Source: Firmicutes bacterium CAG:95 (lineage in GTDB: Bacteria; Bacillota; Clostridia; Lachnospirales; Lachnospiraceae). Taken from it: 53,368 nucleotides of DNA. The DNA lies in the NCBI GenBank assembly GCA_000438155.1, contig FR902922.1:1-53368 (forward strand). Direction: 5' to 3'. Below are positions 1 to 8,978 of this stretch, one piece after another. Numbering within the stretch: position 1 is the first letter of the stretch; each line of letters starts with the position of its first letter. The notes beneath the pieces are model-generated. The model made no database searches. It was not told where the DNA came from and worked only from the letters and a program-made list of their open reading frames with translations. Both the position numbers and the translations under genes were made by a program.

Positions 1-62
1 CATTTGGTCTTTTCGACACCCCGCAAAGCCTTTATTTATGGGCTTTTCCGCGATTTTTCAAG

Positions 63-1607
63 CTACTCAAACTCAATCGTACCAGGTGGCTTACTGGTCA
101 AATCGTAAAGTACACGATTGACTCCCTTCACCTCGTTAATAATCCGGTTCATTACCTTCTGCTGGACTTCAAACGGAATCTCTGCACAATCAGCAGTCAT
201 AAAGTCCGTGGTATTTACGGCACGGAGTGCTACTGCATAATCATACGTTCTGAAGTCACCCATAACGCCAACACTACGCATATTGGTAAGTGCTGCGAAG
301 TACTGACCAAGTCCTTTATCACAGCCTGCCTTGGCAAGCTCCTCACGATAAATGTAATCTGCATCCTGAACGATACGCACCTTTTCTTCGGTAACTTCTC
401 CAACGATACGAACGCCAAGTCCGGGACCGGGGAATGGCTGGCGGAATACCAGATAATCCGGAATGCCAAGCTCTAAACCTGCCCGGCGGACTTCGTCCTT
501 AAACAGCATTCGTAACGGCTCGACGATCTCTTTGAAATCTACACAGTCTGGAAGTCCTCCAACATTGTGATGGGACTTGATTGTTGCGCTCTTATCAAGA
601 CCGGATTCTACCACGTCAGGATAAATTGTTCCCTGTACTAGATAGTCTACGGCACCAATTTTCTTTGCTTCTTCTTCAAATACACGAATGAACTCTTCAC
701 CGATGATCTTACGCTTTCTCTCCGGATCGGTCACGCCTGCCAGTTTATCATAAAAGCGCTGCTGTACATTCACACGGATGAAATTCAGATCATAAGATCC
801 GTTCGGTCCAAATACGGCTTCTACCTCGTCACCTTCGTTTTTACGAAGAAGACCATGATCAACGAATACACAGGTGAGCTGCTTTCCAACAGCCTTCGAC
901 AAAAGCACTGCTGCCACAGAAGAATCTACTCCACCAGACAGGGCACAAAGCACTTTACCGTTTCCGATCTTTTCACGAAGCTGCTGAATGCTTGTCTCCA
1001 CAAAGGAGTCCATTCTCCAGTCACCCTTGCAGCCACAGATCTTGCGTACAAAGTTGAACAGCATCTTCTGTCCGTCCTTGGTGTGTACGACTTCCGGATG
1101 GAACTGGGTTGCATAAAGCTTGCGGGACTGATCCTCCATTGCTGCTACCGGACATACGGGAGTATGTGCCGTCACACGGAAACCTGCCGGTGCTTCTGCG
1201 ATATAGTCAGTATGGCTCATCCAACAACTTGTGCTTGCAGGAACCTCTGCAAAAAGCTCGCTGTCAGCAGCATCAATGGTAACTTCAGTATGACCATATT
1301 CGGAAACCGGCGCGGTTGCGACCTTTCCTCCACACATATGTGCCATAAGCTGGGATCCATAACAGATGCCAAGGATCGGAACTCCCATTGTAAAAAGTTC
1401 CTTGTCACAAAGCAGTGCATCTTCTGCATAAACACTGTTCGGACCGCCGGTAATAATAATTCCCTTTGGAGATAATTTCTTAATCTCTTCAATAGGACTG
1501 TTATAAGGCTTTACTTCACAATAAACATTGCATTCGCGGACTCTTCGGGCAATCAGCTGATTATATTGTCCGCCGTAGTCCAAAACGATGACCATTTCTT
1601 TTTCCAT
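63..1607 (-). CDS. guaA: GMP synthase (glutamine-hydrolysing)
   Basis: Converts XMP to GMP using ATP and glutamine, the last step of guanine nucleotide synthesis, in the cytoplasm. The 514-residue length is normal for the family. The N-terminal class I glutamine amidotransferase domain shows the nucleophile motif GICYGSQ and the FHPEV motif. The ATP pyrophosphatase domain follows with the P-loop SGGVDSS near residue 225, and the dimerisation domain ends in TIEFE. The ATG start has a GGAG ribosome site seven bases upstream and a consensus promoter behind it. It is transcribed alone, away from spoIIID. No purine riboswitch is visible in the short leader. Function is certain from the family motifs. 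Confidence 0.98.
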   Translation of the reverse strand: MEKEMVIVLDYGGQYNQLIARRVRECNVYCEVKPYNSPIEEIKKLSPKGIIITGGPNSVYAEDALLCDKELFTMGVPILGICYGSQLMAHMCGGKVATAPVSEYGHTEVTIDAADSELFAEVPASTSCWMSHTDYIAEAPAGFRVTAHTPVCPVAAMEDQSRKLYATQFHPEVVHTKDGQKMLFNFVRKICGCKGDWRMDSFVETSIQQLREKIGNGKVLCALSGGVDSSVAAVLLSKAVGKQLTCVFVDHGLLRKNEGDEVEAVFGPNGSYDLNFIRVNVQQRFYDKLAGVTDPERKRKIIGEEFIRVFEEEAKKIGAVDYLVQGTIYPDVVESGLDKSATIKSHHNVGGLPDCVDFKEIVEPLRMLFKDEVRRAGLELGIPDYLVFRQPFPGPGLGVRIVGEVTEEKVRIVQDADYIYREELAKAGCDKGLGQYFAALTNMRSVGVMGDFRTYDYAVALRAVNTTDFMTADCAEIPFEVQQKVMNRIINEVKGVNRVLYDLTSKPPGTIEFE

Positions 1608-1617
1608 AATTATTCTC

Positions 1618-1638
1618 CATGGTTCTTAATAGTTACAT
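1618..1638 (-). repeat. partial left end of the dispersed structured element
   Basis: The guaA leader contains 21 bases matching the left end of the four-copy element at 19 positions (ATGTAACTATT, then AGAACCATG). No internal stems or right end follow. It could be a decayed copy or chance similarity. Confidence 0.35.
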
Positions 1639-1652
1639 AAAGTACTATTTTC

Positions 1653-1681
1653 ATTATAATGACACACCTATGCCTTGTCAA
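1653..1681 (-). promoter_or_regulatory. sigma-A promoter of guaA
   Basis: Read on the minus strand, a perfect TTGACA (1676-1681) and a perfect TATAAT (1653-1658) are separated by 17 bases. Transcription should start near 1646, giving a leader of about 40 bases. Confidence 0.85.
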
Positions 1682-1710
1682 AATAATTTTCCACTCAAAA
1701 ATGACGACTC

Positions 1711-1735
1711 AAAAATGATCCACCGGATCATTTTT
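1711..1735. terminator. hairpin with T-runs on both sides
   Basis: AATGATCC and GGATCATT form a stem around a three-base loop, flanked by A and T runs, so it could end transcription in either direction. It lies between spoIIID and guaA. Confidence 0.5.
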
Positions 1736-1757
1736 TCATATGCATGACAACAAAATA

Positions 1758-1779
1758 AAGAGTTCGCTTGCGAACTCTT
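1758..1779 (-). terminator. probable spoIIID terminator
   Basis: A perfect 10-bp inverted repeat (AAGAGTTCGC / GCGAACTCTT) with a two-base centre. On the minus strand it is followed by TATTTTG. It lies about 130 bases past the spoIIID stop. Confidence 0.5.
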
Positions 1780-1784
1780 CGCGC

Positions 1785-1872
1785 GCGAGCGGTGTTGCAA
1801 AGCAACTAATTTCTTCTCCGCGAGTTGCGCATCCCTGCGGAGCTTTTTGCTTTATAGGAATTTCCTATAAAG
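1785..1872. repeat. palindrome-rich spacer
   Basis: Three further inverted repeats follow one another: GTTGC-AAA-GCAAC, a CTCCGC...GCGGAG stem, and an almost perfect 23-bp palindrome at 1850-1872 centred on TAGGAATTTCCTA. No convincing gene is present. Confidence 0.6.
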
Positions 1873-1908
1873 TAAAAAATACGGCACAAACTGTACCGTA
1901 TCTTGATC

Positions 1909-2175
1909 TTACTTATTCATTTCTTCATGCTGATGTGCATATTTTTCTTTAGTAGCCAAACCTCCCCGCAGATGCCGCTCCGCTTTATTCACATCAAGCA
2001 CCTTACGTGCCTCTTTCGCAAGTGCCAGATTGATGTGCTGCAATCGCTCCGCTACATCCTTATGTACTGTACTTTTCGAAATTCCAAATGCTTTGGCGGT
2101 CTGTCTTACGGTTGCATTGTTTTCGATGATATAATTCGCTATATGAACTGCCCGTTCCTCAATATAATCTTTCAA
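1909..2175 (-). CDS. spoIIID: stage III sporulation transcriptional regulator SpoIIID
   Basis: Small DNA-binding regulator of the mother-cell programme in sporulation, acting with sigma-E and sigma-K. The 88 residues match the family along their length: an N-terminal DYIEER, a helix-turn-helix read as TVRQTAKAFGISKSTVHKD, and the characteristic RHLRGG stretch near residue 70. The start codon is TTG, five bases after a GAGGGG ribosome site. It is the only start that aligns with the family N-terminus. It is transcribed away from the HD-GYP gene. Its presence, with cwlD and the SleB-type gene, indicates an endospore former. Confidence 0.95.
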   Translation of the reverse strand: MKDYIEERAVHIANYIIENNATVRQTAKAFGISKSTVHKDVAERLQHINLALAKEARKVLDVNKAERHLRGGLATKEKYAHQHEEMNK

Positions 2176-2466
2176 AGGAAACCCCTCAGAACGCTTTTTT
2201 ACATTCTATGAAGCATCCCGAAAGGTTATGACCTGATTATATTTTTAGCTTTATCCATGTTACTGTTTTATGACGCCAGGGACACCTCCCGATATCCATC
2301 GAAAATACTGCCTCTTCTCAAAACCCATTATCAATAACCCGAAAACCCGTGTATATATTCTTCATAATTCCCTTCATGAATCTCTAGCATGTTGCCCCTG
2401 ATTTATGTTATACTATGGTGAGTGTTTTACACTACTATATTAAATTAATTTTCTGAAGGCAAAGCC

Positions 2467-3564
2467 ATGATTAAACGAAAATTTATCAGTGTCAGGCTGT
2501 TAACTCCCGGCATGGTCATTGACCAGTCCATCATCGATGGAACCGGACGTGTCCTGATTCACAGGAAGACAGCTCTTGACGATTACATGATTTATTCCCT
2601 TCGCAAGATGAGCATTGGCGGTGTTTACATCCGCGAAGGCGAAGAAAGCGATGAGGAAATCACCTATAATATTTCTCCGGAAGTTATGGAGAAGATCGAG
2701 AAGGTGAAGGTTCCTGATCGTGCGAAGATTGAACTACATGAAAGTGTGAAGAAAAGAGTTGCGGAAGGAATCCAGTTCCTTTACAGTAATCCGGACTCTC
2801 CAAGCTTCATGGATGCAACCAACAATGTTTCCAGTGAGCTTATGAAAGCATTGGAAGAGAATGATGCCCTGGCAGTCGATGTCGGTGCTTTGAAAGTCAG
2901 CGATGAATACACCTTCAAGCACAGTGTGGATGTTGCTTCCATGGGAATGATTATTGCGAAAAACCGTGGACTTTCCACGAAGGAAGTGCAGCAGATTGGT
3001 GTTTCAGGACTTCTGCACGACCTTGGTAAATCCAGAATCCCGAATGAATTTTTAAATAAGCCGGGACGGCTGACGGAGGAGGAATTTGAAGTAATGAAGA
3101 CTCATCCCGTTCTTGGCTATAACATGATTAAGGATAAGCCGGAGCTTTCTACGGCCACAAAGCTTGGTGTACTGCAGCATCATGAGAAGATGAACGGCAA
3201 TGGCTATCCGTTGAAATTACAGGGCGACCAGATTACTCCCTTTGCAAGGATTCTTTCGGTTGCCGATATTTATGATGCCCTTGTCACAGAGCGTCCCTAT
3301 AAAGATGCATTTTCTCCTCGTGATGCCGTGGAAATGATTATGGCAATGACCGGAGATCTTGACATTCACATGATCCAGAGTTTCTTAAACAGTGTGATTC
3401 TCTATCCCGTTGATTCCATAATAAAATTAAGCACCGGAGAGTTTGCCAAAATTGTGCAAAACATCCCCGGTTATCCTACACGCCCTACTGTGATCACTTT
3501 GAACCATGGTCAGATCTATGCTCTTGCCTCTGATATCAAGTGCGCAAGCATTATTATCATATAA
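2467..3564 (+). CDS. HD-GYP domain cyclic-di-GMP phosphodiesterase
   Basis: Expected to hydrolyse cyclic di-GMP in the cytoplasm. Of 365 residues, the first 120 or so are a variable region typical of clostridial HD-GYP proteins, with no membrane segment or receiver domain. The catalytic half has the metal-binding HD in LLHDLGKSRIP, the HPVLGY helix, the diagnostic HHEKMNGNGYP loop near residue 240 and the later SVADIYDAL motif. All metal ligands appear intact. The start is preceded by GAAGG. It is monocistronic and convergent with the HerA-like gene, with stop codons three bases apart. The signal it responds to cannot be read from the sequence. Confidence 0.93.
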   Translation: MIKRKFISVRLLTPGMVIDQSIIDGTGRVLIHRKTALDDYMIYSLRKMSIGGVYIREGEESDEEITYNISPEVMEKIEKVKVPDRAKIELHESVKKRVAEGIQFLYSNPDSPSFMDATNNVSSELMKALEENDALAVDVGALKVSDEYTFKHSVDVASMGMIIAKNRGLSTKEVQQIGVSGLLHDLGKSRIPNEFLNKPGRLTEEEFEVMKTHPVLGYNMIKDKPELSTATKLGVLQHHEKMNGNGYPLKLQGDQITPFARILSVADIYDALVTERPYKDAFSPRDAVEMIMAMTGDLDIHMIQSFLNSVILYPVDSIIKLSTGEFAKIVQNIPGYPTRPTVITLNHGQIYALASDIKCASIIII

Positions 3565-3567
3565 CTA

Positions 3568-5199
3568 TTACAGCTTAAACAACGTACTCATGATTCCTCT
3601 TCCGAGGGATGCACCTACATTTCCGCCCAGCCGCTTTCCAAAGGAACCACCTATCGACTTGCCAAGGGAATTCCCGAGTTCACGTCCTACGGTTCCTGCA
3701 GCGGAGCGCGCTACACTTCCGGCAACTCTGTTTGCCTTCTTCTTCTTTGCTTCCTCTTCCTTTTCCTTCGCCTTCTGAATCCGAAGTGCCTCTTTTTCCT
3801 GCTCCTTCTGCAATCTTAGCTGTTCCTTTTCCTGCTCCTTCTGGCGGGCAGCTTCCTCCTTCTGCGCTGCAGCCTGTGCTGCCGCCTCCTCCGCCTCCTT
3901 CTGTGCCTGAAGGTTCATTCTCTGCAGGAATTCATATGCGGAATCACGGTCAAAATAGTCATTATATTTACTGTAAAGCATGCTTCCCCTGATCTGTTCC
4001 TCTCTGGTCCGGTCATCAAGCGTTCCTAAGTTACTCTGTGGAGGCAGCATCGTGCATCTCTTCACCACAGTCGGAATTCCCTCTTCATTGAGCACCGAAA
4101 CCAGTGCCTCTCCAATGGCAAGCTCCTGTAAAACCTCATAAGTATTAAATTCCGGATTCTCACGGAACGCCTGTGCTGCTGCCTTTGCCCCTTTTTGTTC
4201 ACCCGGTGTGTAGGCATGCAATGCGTGCTGGATCTTATTTCCCAGCTGGGAAAGAACCCCATCCGGAATATCCTTCGGATTCTGTGTGATAAAGTAAATA
4301 CCAACCCCTTTTGAACGGATCAGCTTTACCACCTGCTCAATCTTTTCAAGCAGGGCACGGTTTGCAGTATCAAACAACATATGAGCCTCATCGAAGAAAA
4401 AGACCATCTTCGGCTTTGGAAGATCTCCTGCTTCCGGTAAGGTTTCATATAATTCGGACATCAGCCACAAAAGGAAAGTGGAATACATCTTCGGGCTCTG
4501 CATCAGCTTCTGGCAGTCCAGGATCTGAATTTTGCCCTTGCCGTCGCAGTCCGTTCCGATCCAGTCACCGATACTGAGTGCCGGTTCCCCGAAAAACTGC
4601 TCTCCACCTGCCTCCTCCAGTGTAATCACGGCACGGATAATGGCAGTCAGACTCTGCTTTGCTATATTTCCATAGGTAAGGCTTAATTCCTTTGCATTTT
4701 CGGATACATACTGCAGCATGGCCCGCAGATCTTTGGTATCAATCAGAAGAAGCCCTTCATCATCTGCAATTTTAAAGATAATCGTCAGAATATCGCTCTG
4801 CGTATCATTGAGATTCAGAATCCTGCTAAGCAACAGTGGACCCATCTCGGTGATGGTCGTGCGAAGCGGCAGACCCTTTTCTCCAAATACATCCCAGAAG
4901 GTTACCGGATAAGCATGATAGGCAAATCCTTCCTTTTCAAGTCCCAGCTTTTCCACACGTCCGCCGACACTTCCTTCGCCGGTTCCCTTAAGGCTCATGG
5001 AAGCCAGATCTCCTTTGGCATCCGCAAGAAATACGGAAACGCCACAATCACTGAAGGACTCTGCCAGTACACGCAGGCTCACGGTTTTACCGGCACCGGT
5101 TGCACCTGCAATCAGTCCGTGGCGGTTTGCCATCTTCGGATAGATACAGACCTTTTCCTCTCCTGATTTTCCAATATAAAGCTTTTGTTCCTGATACAT
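3568..5199 (-). CDS. HerA-like ATPase of the DUF853 (YjgR-type) family
   Basis: P-loop ATPase of the HerA/FtsK superfamily, with no established role in Clostridia. Walker A is GATGAGKT near residue 35 and Walker B is FFFDEAHML near residue 265. The catalytic core is followed by an EQK-rich coiled coil of about 80 residues and a glycine- and serine-rich tail with repeated GxxLGxxxG spacing, as in DUF853 proteins. The ATG at 5199 is preferred over the TTG two codons earlier because the AGGAAGGGG ribosome site lies seven bases before it. It follows the large membrane-anchored gene by 17 bases and is probably the last gene of that operon. Confidence 0.85.
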   Translation of the reverse strand: MYQEQKLYIGKSGEEKVCIYPKMANRHGLIAGATGAGKTVSLRVLAESFSDCGVSVFLADAKGDLASMSLKGTGEGSVGGRVEKLGLEKEGFAYHAYPVTFWDVFGEKGLPLRTTITEMGPLLLSRILNLNDTQSDILTIIFKIADDEGLLLIDTKDLRAMLQYVSENAKELSLTYGNIAKQSLTAIIRAVITLEEAGGEQFFGEPALSIGDWIGTDCDGKGKIQILDCQKLMQSPKMYSTFLLWLMSELYETLPEAGDLPKPKMVFFFDEAHMLFDTANRALLEKIEQVVKLIRSKGVGIYFITQNPKDIPDGVLSQLGNKIQHALHAYTPGEQKGAKAAAQAFRENPEFNTYEVLQELAIGEALVSVLNEEGIPTVVKRCTMLPPQSNLGTLDDRTREEQIRGSMLYSKYNDYFDRDSAYEFLQRMNLQAQKEAEEAAAQAAAQKEEAARQKEQEKEQLRLQKEQEKEALRIQKAKEKEEEAKKKKANRVAGSVARSAAGTVGRELGNSLGKSIGGSFGKRLGGNVGASLGRGIMSTLFKL

Positions 5200-5216
5200 C
5201 TTCAATCCCCTTCCTG

Positions 5217-7754
5217 TTAATTCTCGTTTCGTATATACGTGATGAACCGGTTTCCATTTTCCTTAAACCAGGTCTTTGAGTCGTTCATTCCCATCTTATA
5301 AATCGTCCCGGTCTGTGGATTCATAATCACTGTATTCATTTCATTAAATCCAATGAGCAGCACGGCATTTCCATCCTGCAGCATCACAAGCACCGGAATG
5401 TCACGATCCACATAATAAAGAACTGCATCCAGGGAGCATCCGGACAGATCCAGCACCTGGCATTCGCTTAAGGCACCCTCCAGAATGGAGCGAATAGTCT
5501 CTCCACTTTGCAGCATATATGCAGAATTACGCATGATTCCCTCATAGGACAGCATGGTATCTAATGCAACTGCAAGCGAATCTCTCTCCTCCGTAACCAT
5601 ATCCGGCTGGATTGCCATAATCTGATTTCTGGTACTGCGTATGGTCTTTTTCCATACATAGTTTCCGGCACTGTTAAGCACCACTCCGGCCTCGCTTTCA
5701 GCTGCATCAACTGCCTGATCCTCATTACCATAGATGCCACGGATACCATATTTGCCATACACATAAAACTGCTCCTGCTCTTCATCGCTGCTTCGCAGAT
5801 AAACACTTCTTTCCCCTTCAAAAAGTACTTCCTTCGGTGTAAGCTGCTTCATGGAATTCACGTCAATCTCTTTACGAAGTACAATCTGCCTGATTTTCTC
5901 ATAGTTCTGCGTAACTACGACTTCTATGGTATTTCTTCCCAGACTTACACTTTCTGCGTCCACAATCTGATCTTCAGCGATTTCGACATAAGTGCCGTCT
6001 TCTGATTTTGACACACGCTGCAACGTGATCTGGTTCTGATTCACACTGCCTGACAAAACATACACATTCTCCTGCTCATATGTCATCAGGACTCCTTCAT
6101 TTTCATTCTCTATCTTCACACAATACATCGGCAGAACCGTTTCTCTTGCATAGTCTGTCACAATGTCATTTTTATTCACAATGCCATAGATCAGATCCTC
6201 TTCAATAAAACCGATCGGAACAATCGTTTCTGAAGCCTTCGCTTCGATCCGCTTCTGTACGCCCGTATTCAGGTTCATCAATACCACTGTCTGGCTGTTT
6301 TCCAGGCTGTCGCCCTCCTGCCATGCGATCATACGGTTGCTGTCCGAAATCACATATCCGTTATAATGCAGATGATCTGCCACCATCTCATAGGTTCTCT
6401 CCGTGAAGTTAATACCATAAATGTGTTGGTTATCCATCAGATACAAAATTCCATCACGATTAATATAGGAAAGCCGGTTCACCTTTTCTATAATCACATC
6501 CTGTGGTTCCTCGCTTGGGATATAAACCAGTTCCTCAATCGTATTAACCGTACTGTCATAATAAAAGGCAGAAATTCCGACTTCACCCTCATGCCTGCCA
6601 CGATTCATGTAGCCATACACCAGAAAAGTAATATTCCCTCCCTCACTCACATCCAGAATTTTTATCCGGTGCATATTGTAAAAGGTACGTGTGTCCTTAT
6701 TGTCTTTATCATAAAAGCCAAACAGATAGGCCATTTTGTTATCTACCGTATTATAACTGAAGAGCCGGTTACCGGATACAAACGCCAGAATGTTTCCATC
6801 ATCGCTTTCTTCCATCTGAATCTCATCAGCCGTAATACCAAGCATGATCTTATTGTTGGCATATACGTTTCCATTCTCCCGGAAAACCTGATCCATGGTA
6901 CGTTCATAATTCAGCAGATAGATTCGATCCGAGGTATAACGCAGCCGGTAATATTCCTGCACGTGATACAGATTTTCTGTTTCCGCATCTGAGGTTGTCA
7001 CATAAAAGTCTGTTACAAAGCTGCCTGTCTGTTCATCAATTTCCCTGATCGTGATCTGGGGATCCGTTTTCGCAGTAATTGGCAGACCTGCATAGGTGAT
7101 CTGATCAAAGCTGCTGTGAATCGTCACTTTTCCCAGATTTGTATTATCTCCGGAGGAATTGGATTCCAGATACTTGGTAAGGCTCCTGGCCGCTTCCTTA
7201 TCAAAGGTTTTGATCGTGAAATCCTTCACAAATTCCAGCTTATCCGTTACATGATAATCCTCCTGGCTGATGATCCTCGTATAATACCGGATGGTCTCAC
7301 CGGAGGCAGGAGTGATCAGCAGAATCAGCTCATATTCCTGATTCATGTCAATAAGGTCTTTGAGCTCCAATGTTACAAAAAGCGTTCCATCATCCTGCTC
7401 TTTCCACTCCGGGATCTGCGTATTCTCAATCAGACGCTCTCCATCGACACTCCGGACCTCGAATGCCATACTGCGGATTTCCGCCCCGAACCGGTCAATC
7501 TGAAGTGATATCTTTCGTCCGTTCATCAACGGTGTAATGGATTCCCTCATCAGATTCGTTTTCATTTCCTTGCGGTATCCATGCATAGGATTCATTTCAA
7601 TCCCATTAAACTGCACCGTCACAACCGGAAATGTCGCCTTGCCCATCTCCATTGTCATATCGGTCGTTCCCTGATTAATGATGCTGCCTGCAACAAACAG
7701 TGATATAAAGAATACCACAATTATAATTGCAATATTAATGATCAGTTTCTTCAT
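5217..7754 (-). CDS. large membrane-anchored extracellular protein with a degenerate C39-like peptidase domain
   Basis: The 845 residues begin with KKLIINIAIIIVVFF, a signal anchor, so the bulk should be outside the membrane. The middle (about 200-640) is beta-rich and propeller-like, with repeated short strands and turns. The last 120 residues have the shape of a C39-like papain-fold peptidase, with DSLAVALDTML, NAVLLIGFNE and VIMNPQTG. At the positions where the family has Cys, His and Asp, this protein has Ser726, Asn796 and Asn812, so it is probably inactive and serves as a binding module. It sits between the methyltransferase and the HerA-like ATPase with short gaps. I do not recognise a named family for the whole protein. 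Confidence 0.7.
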   Translation of the reverse strand: MKKLIINIAIIIVVFFISLFVAGSIINQGTTDMTMEMGKATFPVVTVQFNGIEMNPMHGYRKEMKTNLMRESITPLMNGRKISLQIDRFGAEIRSMAFEVRSVDGERLIENTQIPEWKEQDDGTLFVTLELKDLIDMNQEYELILLITPASGETIRYYTRIISQEDYHVTDKLEFVKDFTIKTFDKEAARSLTKYLESNSSGDNTNLGKVTIHSSFDQITYAGLPITAKTDPQITIREIDEQTGSFVTDFYVTTSDAETENLYHVQEYYRLRYTSDRIYLLNYERTMDQVFRENGNVYANNKIMLGITADEIQMEESDDGNILAFVSGNRLFSYNTVDNKMAYLFGFYDKDNKDTRTFYNMHRIKILDVSEGGNITFLVYGYMNRGRHEGEVGISAFYYDSTVNTIEELVYIPSEEPQDVIIEKVNRLSYINRDGILYLMDNQHIYGINFTERTYEMVADHLHYNGYVISDSNRMIAWQEGDSLENSQTVVLMNLNTGVQKRIEAKASETIVPIGFIEEDLIYGIVNKNDIVTDYARETVLPMYCVKIENENEGVLMTYEQENVYVLSGSVNQNQITLQRVSKSEDGTYVEIAEDQIVDAESVSLGRNTIEVVVTQNYEKIRQIVLRKEIDVNSMKQLTPKEVLFEGERSVYLRSSDEEQEQFYVYGKYGIRGIYGNEDQAVDAAESEAGVVLNSAGNYVWKKTIRSTRNQIMAIQPDMVTEERDSLAVALDTMLSYEGIMRNSAYMLQSGETIRSILEGALSECQVLDLSGCSLDAVLYYVDRDIPVLVMLQDGNAVLLIGFNEMNTVIMNPQTGTIYKMGMNDSKTWFKENGNRFITYIRNEN

Positions 7755-7775
7755 TTCTTATACCTATATTACAAA

Positions 7776-8978
7776 CTACGATTCTTCCTGTTCCATGAGC
7801 TTGTGCAGCGTGGTATGAATGTGAAGCTCCTGTGTCATCCGGGATAGTCCGGTCTCAATCTGTGATCTTCTCTCTGCTGCTTTACTCTGCTGTATATTAA
7901 GTGTCTGTTCAGAAGGATTTCTCTTCACCGCACGGATCAGCAGATTCTTCGGTGTGTGCTCCATATCGATAAATTCCAGAATTTGTGTATCATATCCTGC
8001 CATCTCGAGCGTCTCTGCCCGGACCGCATCTGTAATGATCGCTGCCATACGCTCTTTTAATATACCATATTTCAATACCGGCTCCAATATGTCATTCTGA
8101 ATCTGCCGGTTCACCTCATGCTGACAGCACGGCACGGAAAAGATGACCTTTGCATTCCATTTCATTGCCTTTTGCAGTGCATAATCCGTTGCCGTATCAC
8201 AGGCATGCAGCGTCACCACCATATCCACTTCATCACATCCCTCATACTTTGCAATATCCCCATGAAGAAACTGCAGCTTCTCATAGCCATAGCTCCGGGC
8301 AAGATCATTACAATGCCGGATCACATCCTGTTTGAGGTCAAGTCCGGTAATCGCTACATCCTGTCCCTTAAGCTCATGCAGATAGTAATACAGGGCAAAG
8401 GTAAGATAAGACTTGCCACAGCCAAAATCGATGATATGCACAGTACCCTTCTTTTGAAGGGTCGGCAGAATATCCTCTACAAATTCAAGATAGCGGTTAA
8501 TCTGTTTAAATTTATCATACCGGGCATGTACAATTTTCCCCTCAGGGGTCTGCACTCCTAAATCAATCAGAAACGGAACCGGAATTCCTTCCTTCAGAAT
8601 ATAGTGCTTCTCACGGTTGTGCTCCATAACCGGTTTCAGGGTTTTCTCCCCAGATTCCGTGGACTTAAACTTAATGGTTGTCCTTCCCTTTTTACTTACA
8701 AGCACATGGAGTCTGCCCTCCATGTGCCAGGCCTCCAGCTGTCGGAATTTGTCTTTCATGTAACGTTCCACAAGGGATACCATATCCCCTGCCTGATAAT
8801 TCTTATGAAAAACCTGTGTCCCCTGAAAACAGGTCTCCTGAAACATCAGCTCCTGCTTTACCATCACCGGACGGATCTTAATCCTTGAAATTCCATCCTT
8901 TTCCCGTGGGTTGCTCAGGATCATCTGATAGAGTCTTTCATTGCATAATTCAGATAAATAAGTGTGTAAATCGTTCAT
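7776..8978 (-). CDS. class I SAM-dependent methyltransferase (Methyltransf_32 type)
   Basis: The Rossmann methyltransferase core begins with DFGCGKSYLTFAL near residue 170, the SAM-binding glycine loop, followed by GLDLK and HGDIAKYE. A VTLHACDTATD and a FSVPCCQHE motif are typical of the Methyltransf_32 family. The substrate is unknown. The N-terminal 150 residues are an uncharacterised domain. The start at 8978 is preferred over one 29 codons further upstream because it has an AGAGAAG site and family-like N-terminal sequence. It overlaps the end of the 134-aa gene by 29 bases, which suggests coupled translation. Confidence 0.82.
   Translation of the reverse strand: MNDLHTYLSELCNERLYQMILSNPREKDGISRIKIRPVMVKQELMFQETCFQGTQVFHKNYQAGDMVSLVERYMKDKFRQLEAWHMEGRLHVLVSKKGRTTIKFKSTESGEKTLKPVMEHNREKHYILKEGIPVPFLIDLGVQTPEGKIVHARYDKFKQINRYLEFVEDILPTLQKKGTVHIIDFGCGKSYLTFALYYYLHELKGQDVAITGLDLKQDVIRHCNDLARSYGYEKLQFLHGDIAKYEGCDEVDMVVTLHACDTATDYALQKAMKWNAKVIFSVPCCQHEVNRQIQNDILEPVLKYGILKERMAAIITDAVRAETLEMAGYDTQILEFIDMEHTPKNLLIRAVKRNPSEQTLNIQQSKAAERRSQIETGLSRMTQELHIHTTLHKLMEQEES

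Noticed and set aside
855..1475. A 206-codon open frame antisense to guaA
   Set aside because: It lies wholly opposite a certain gene, has no family resemblance, is rich in Cys and His, and arises from codon bias of guaA.
1608..1690. Purine riboswitch before guaA
   Set aside because: The leader is only about 40 bases and lacks the three-way junction sequence of the purine aptamer.
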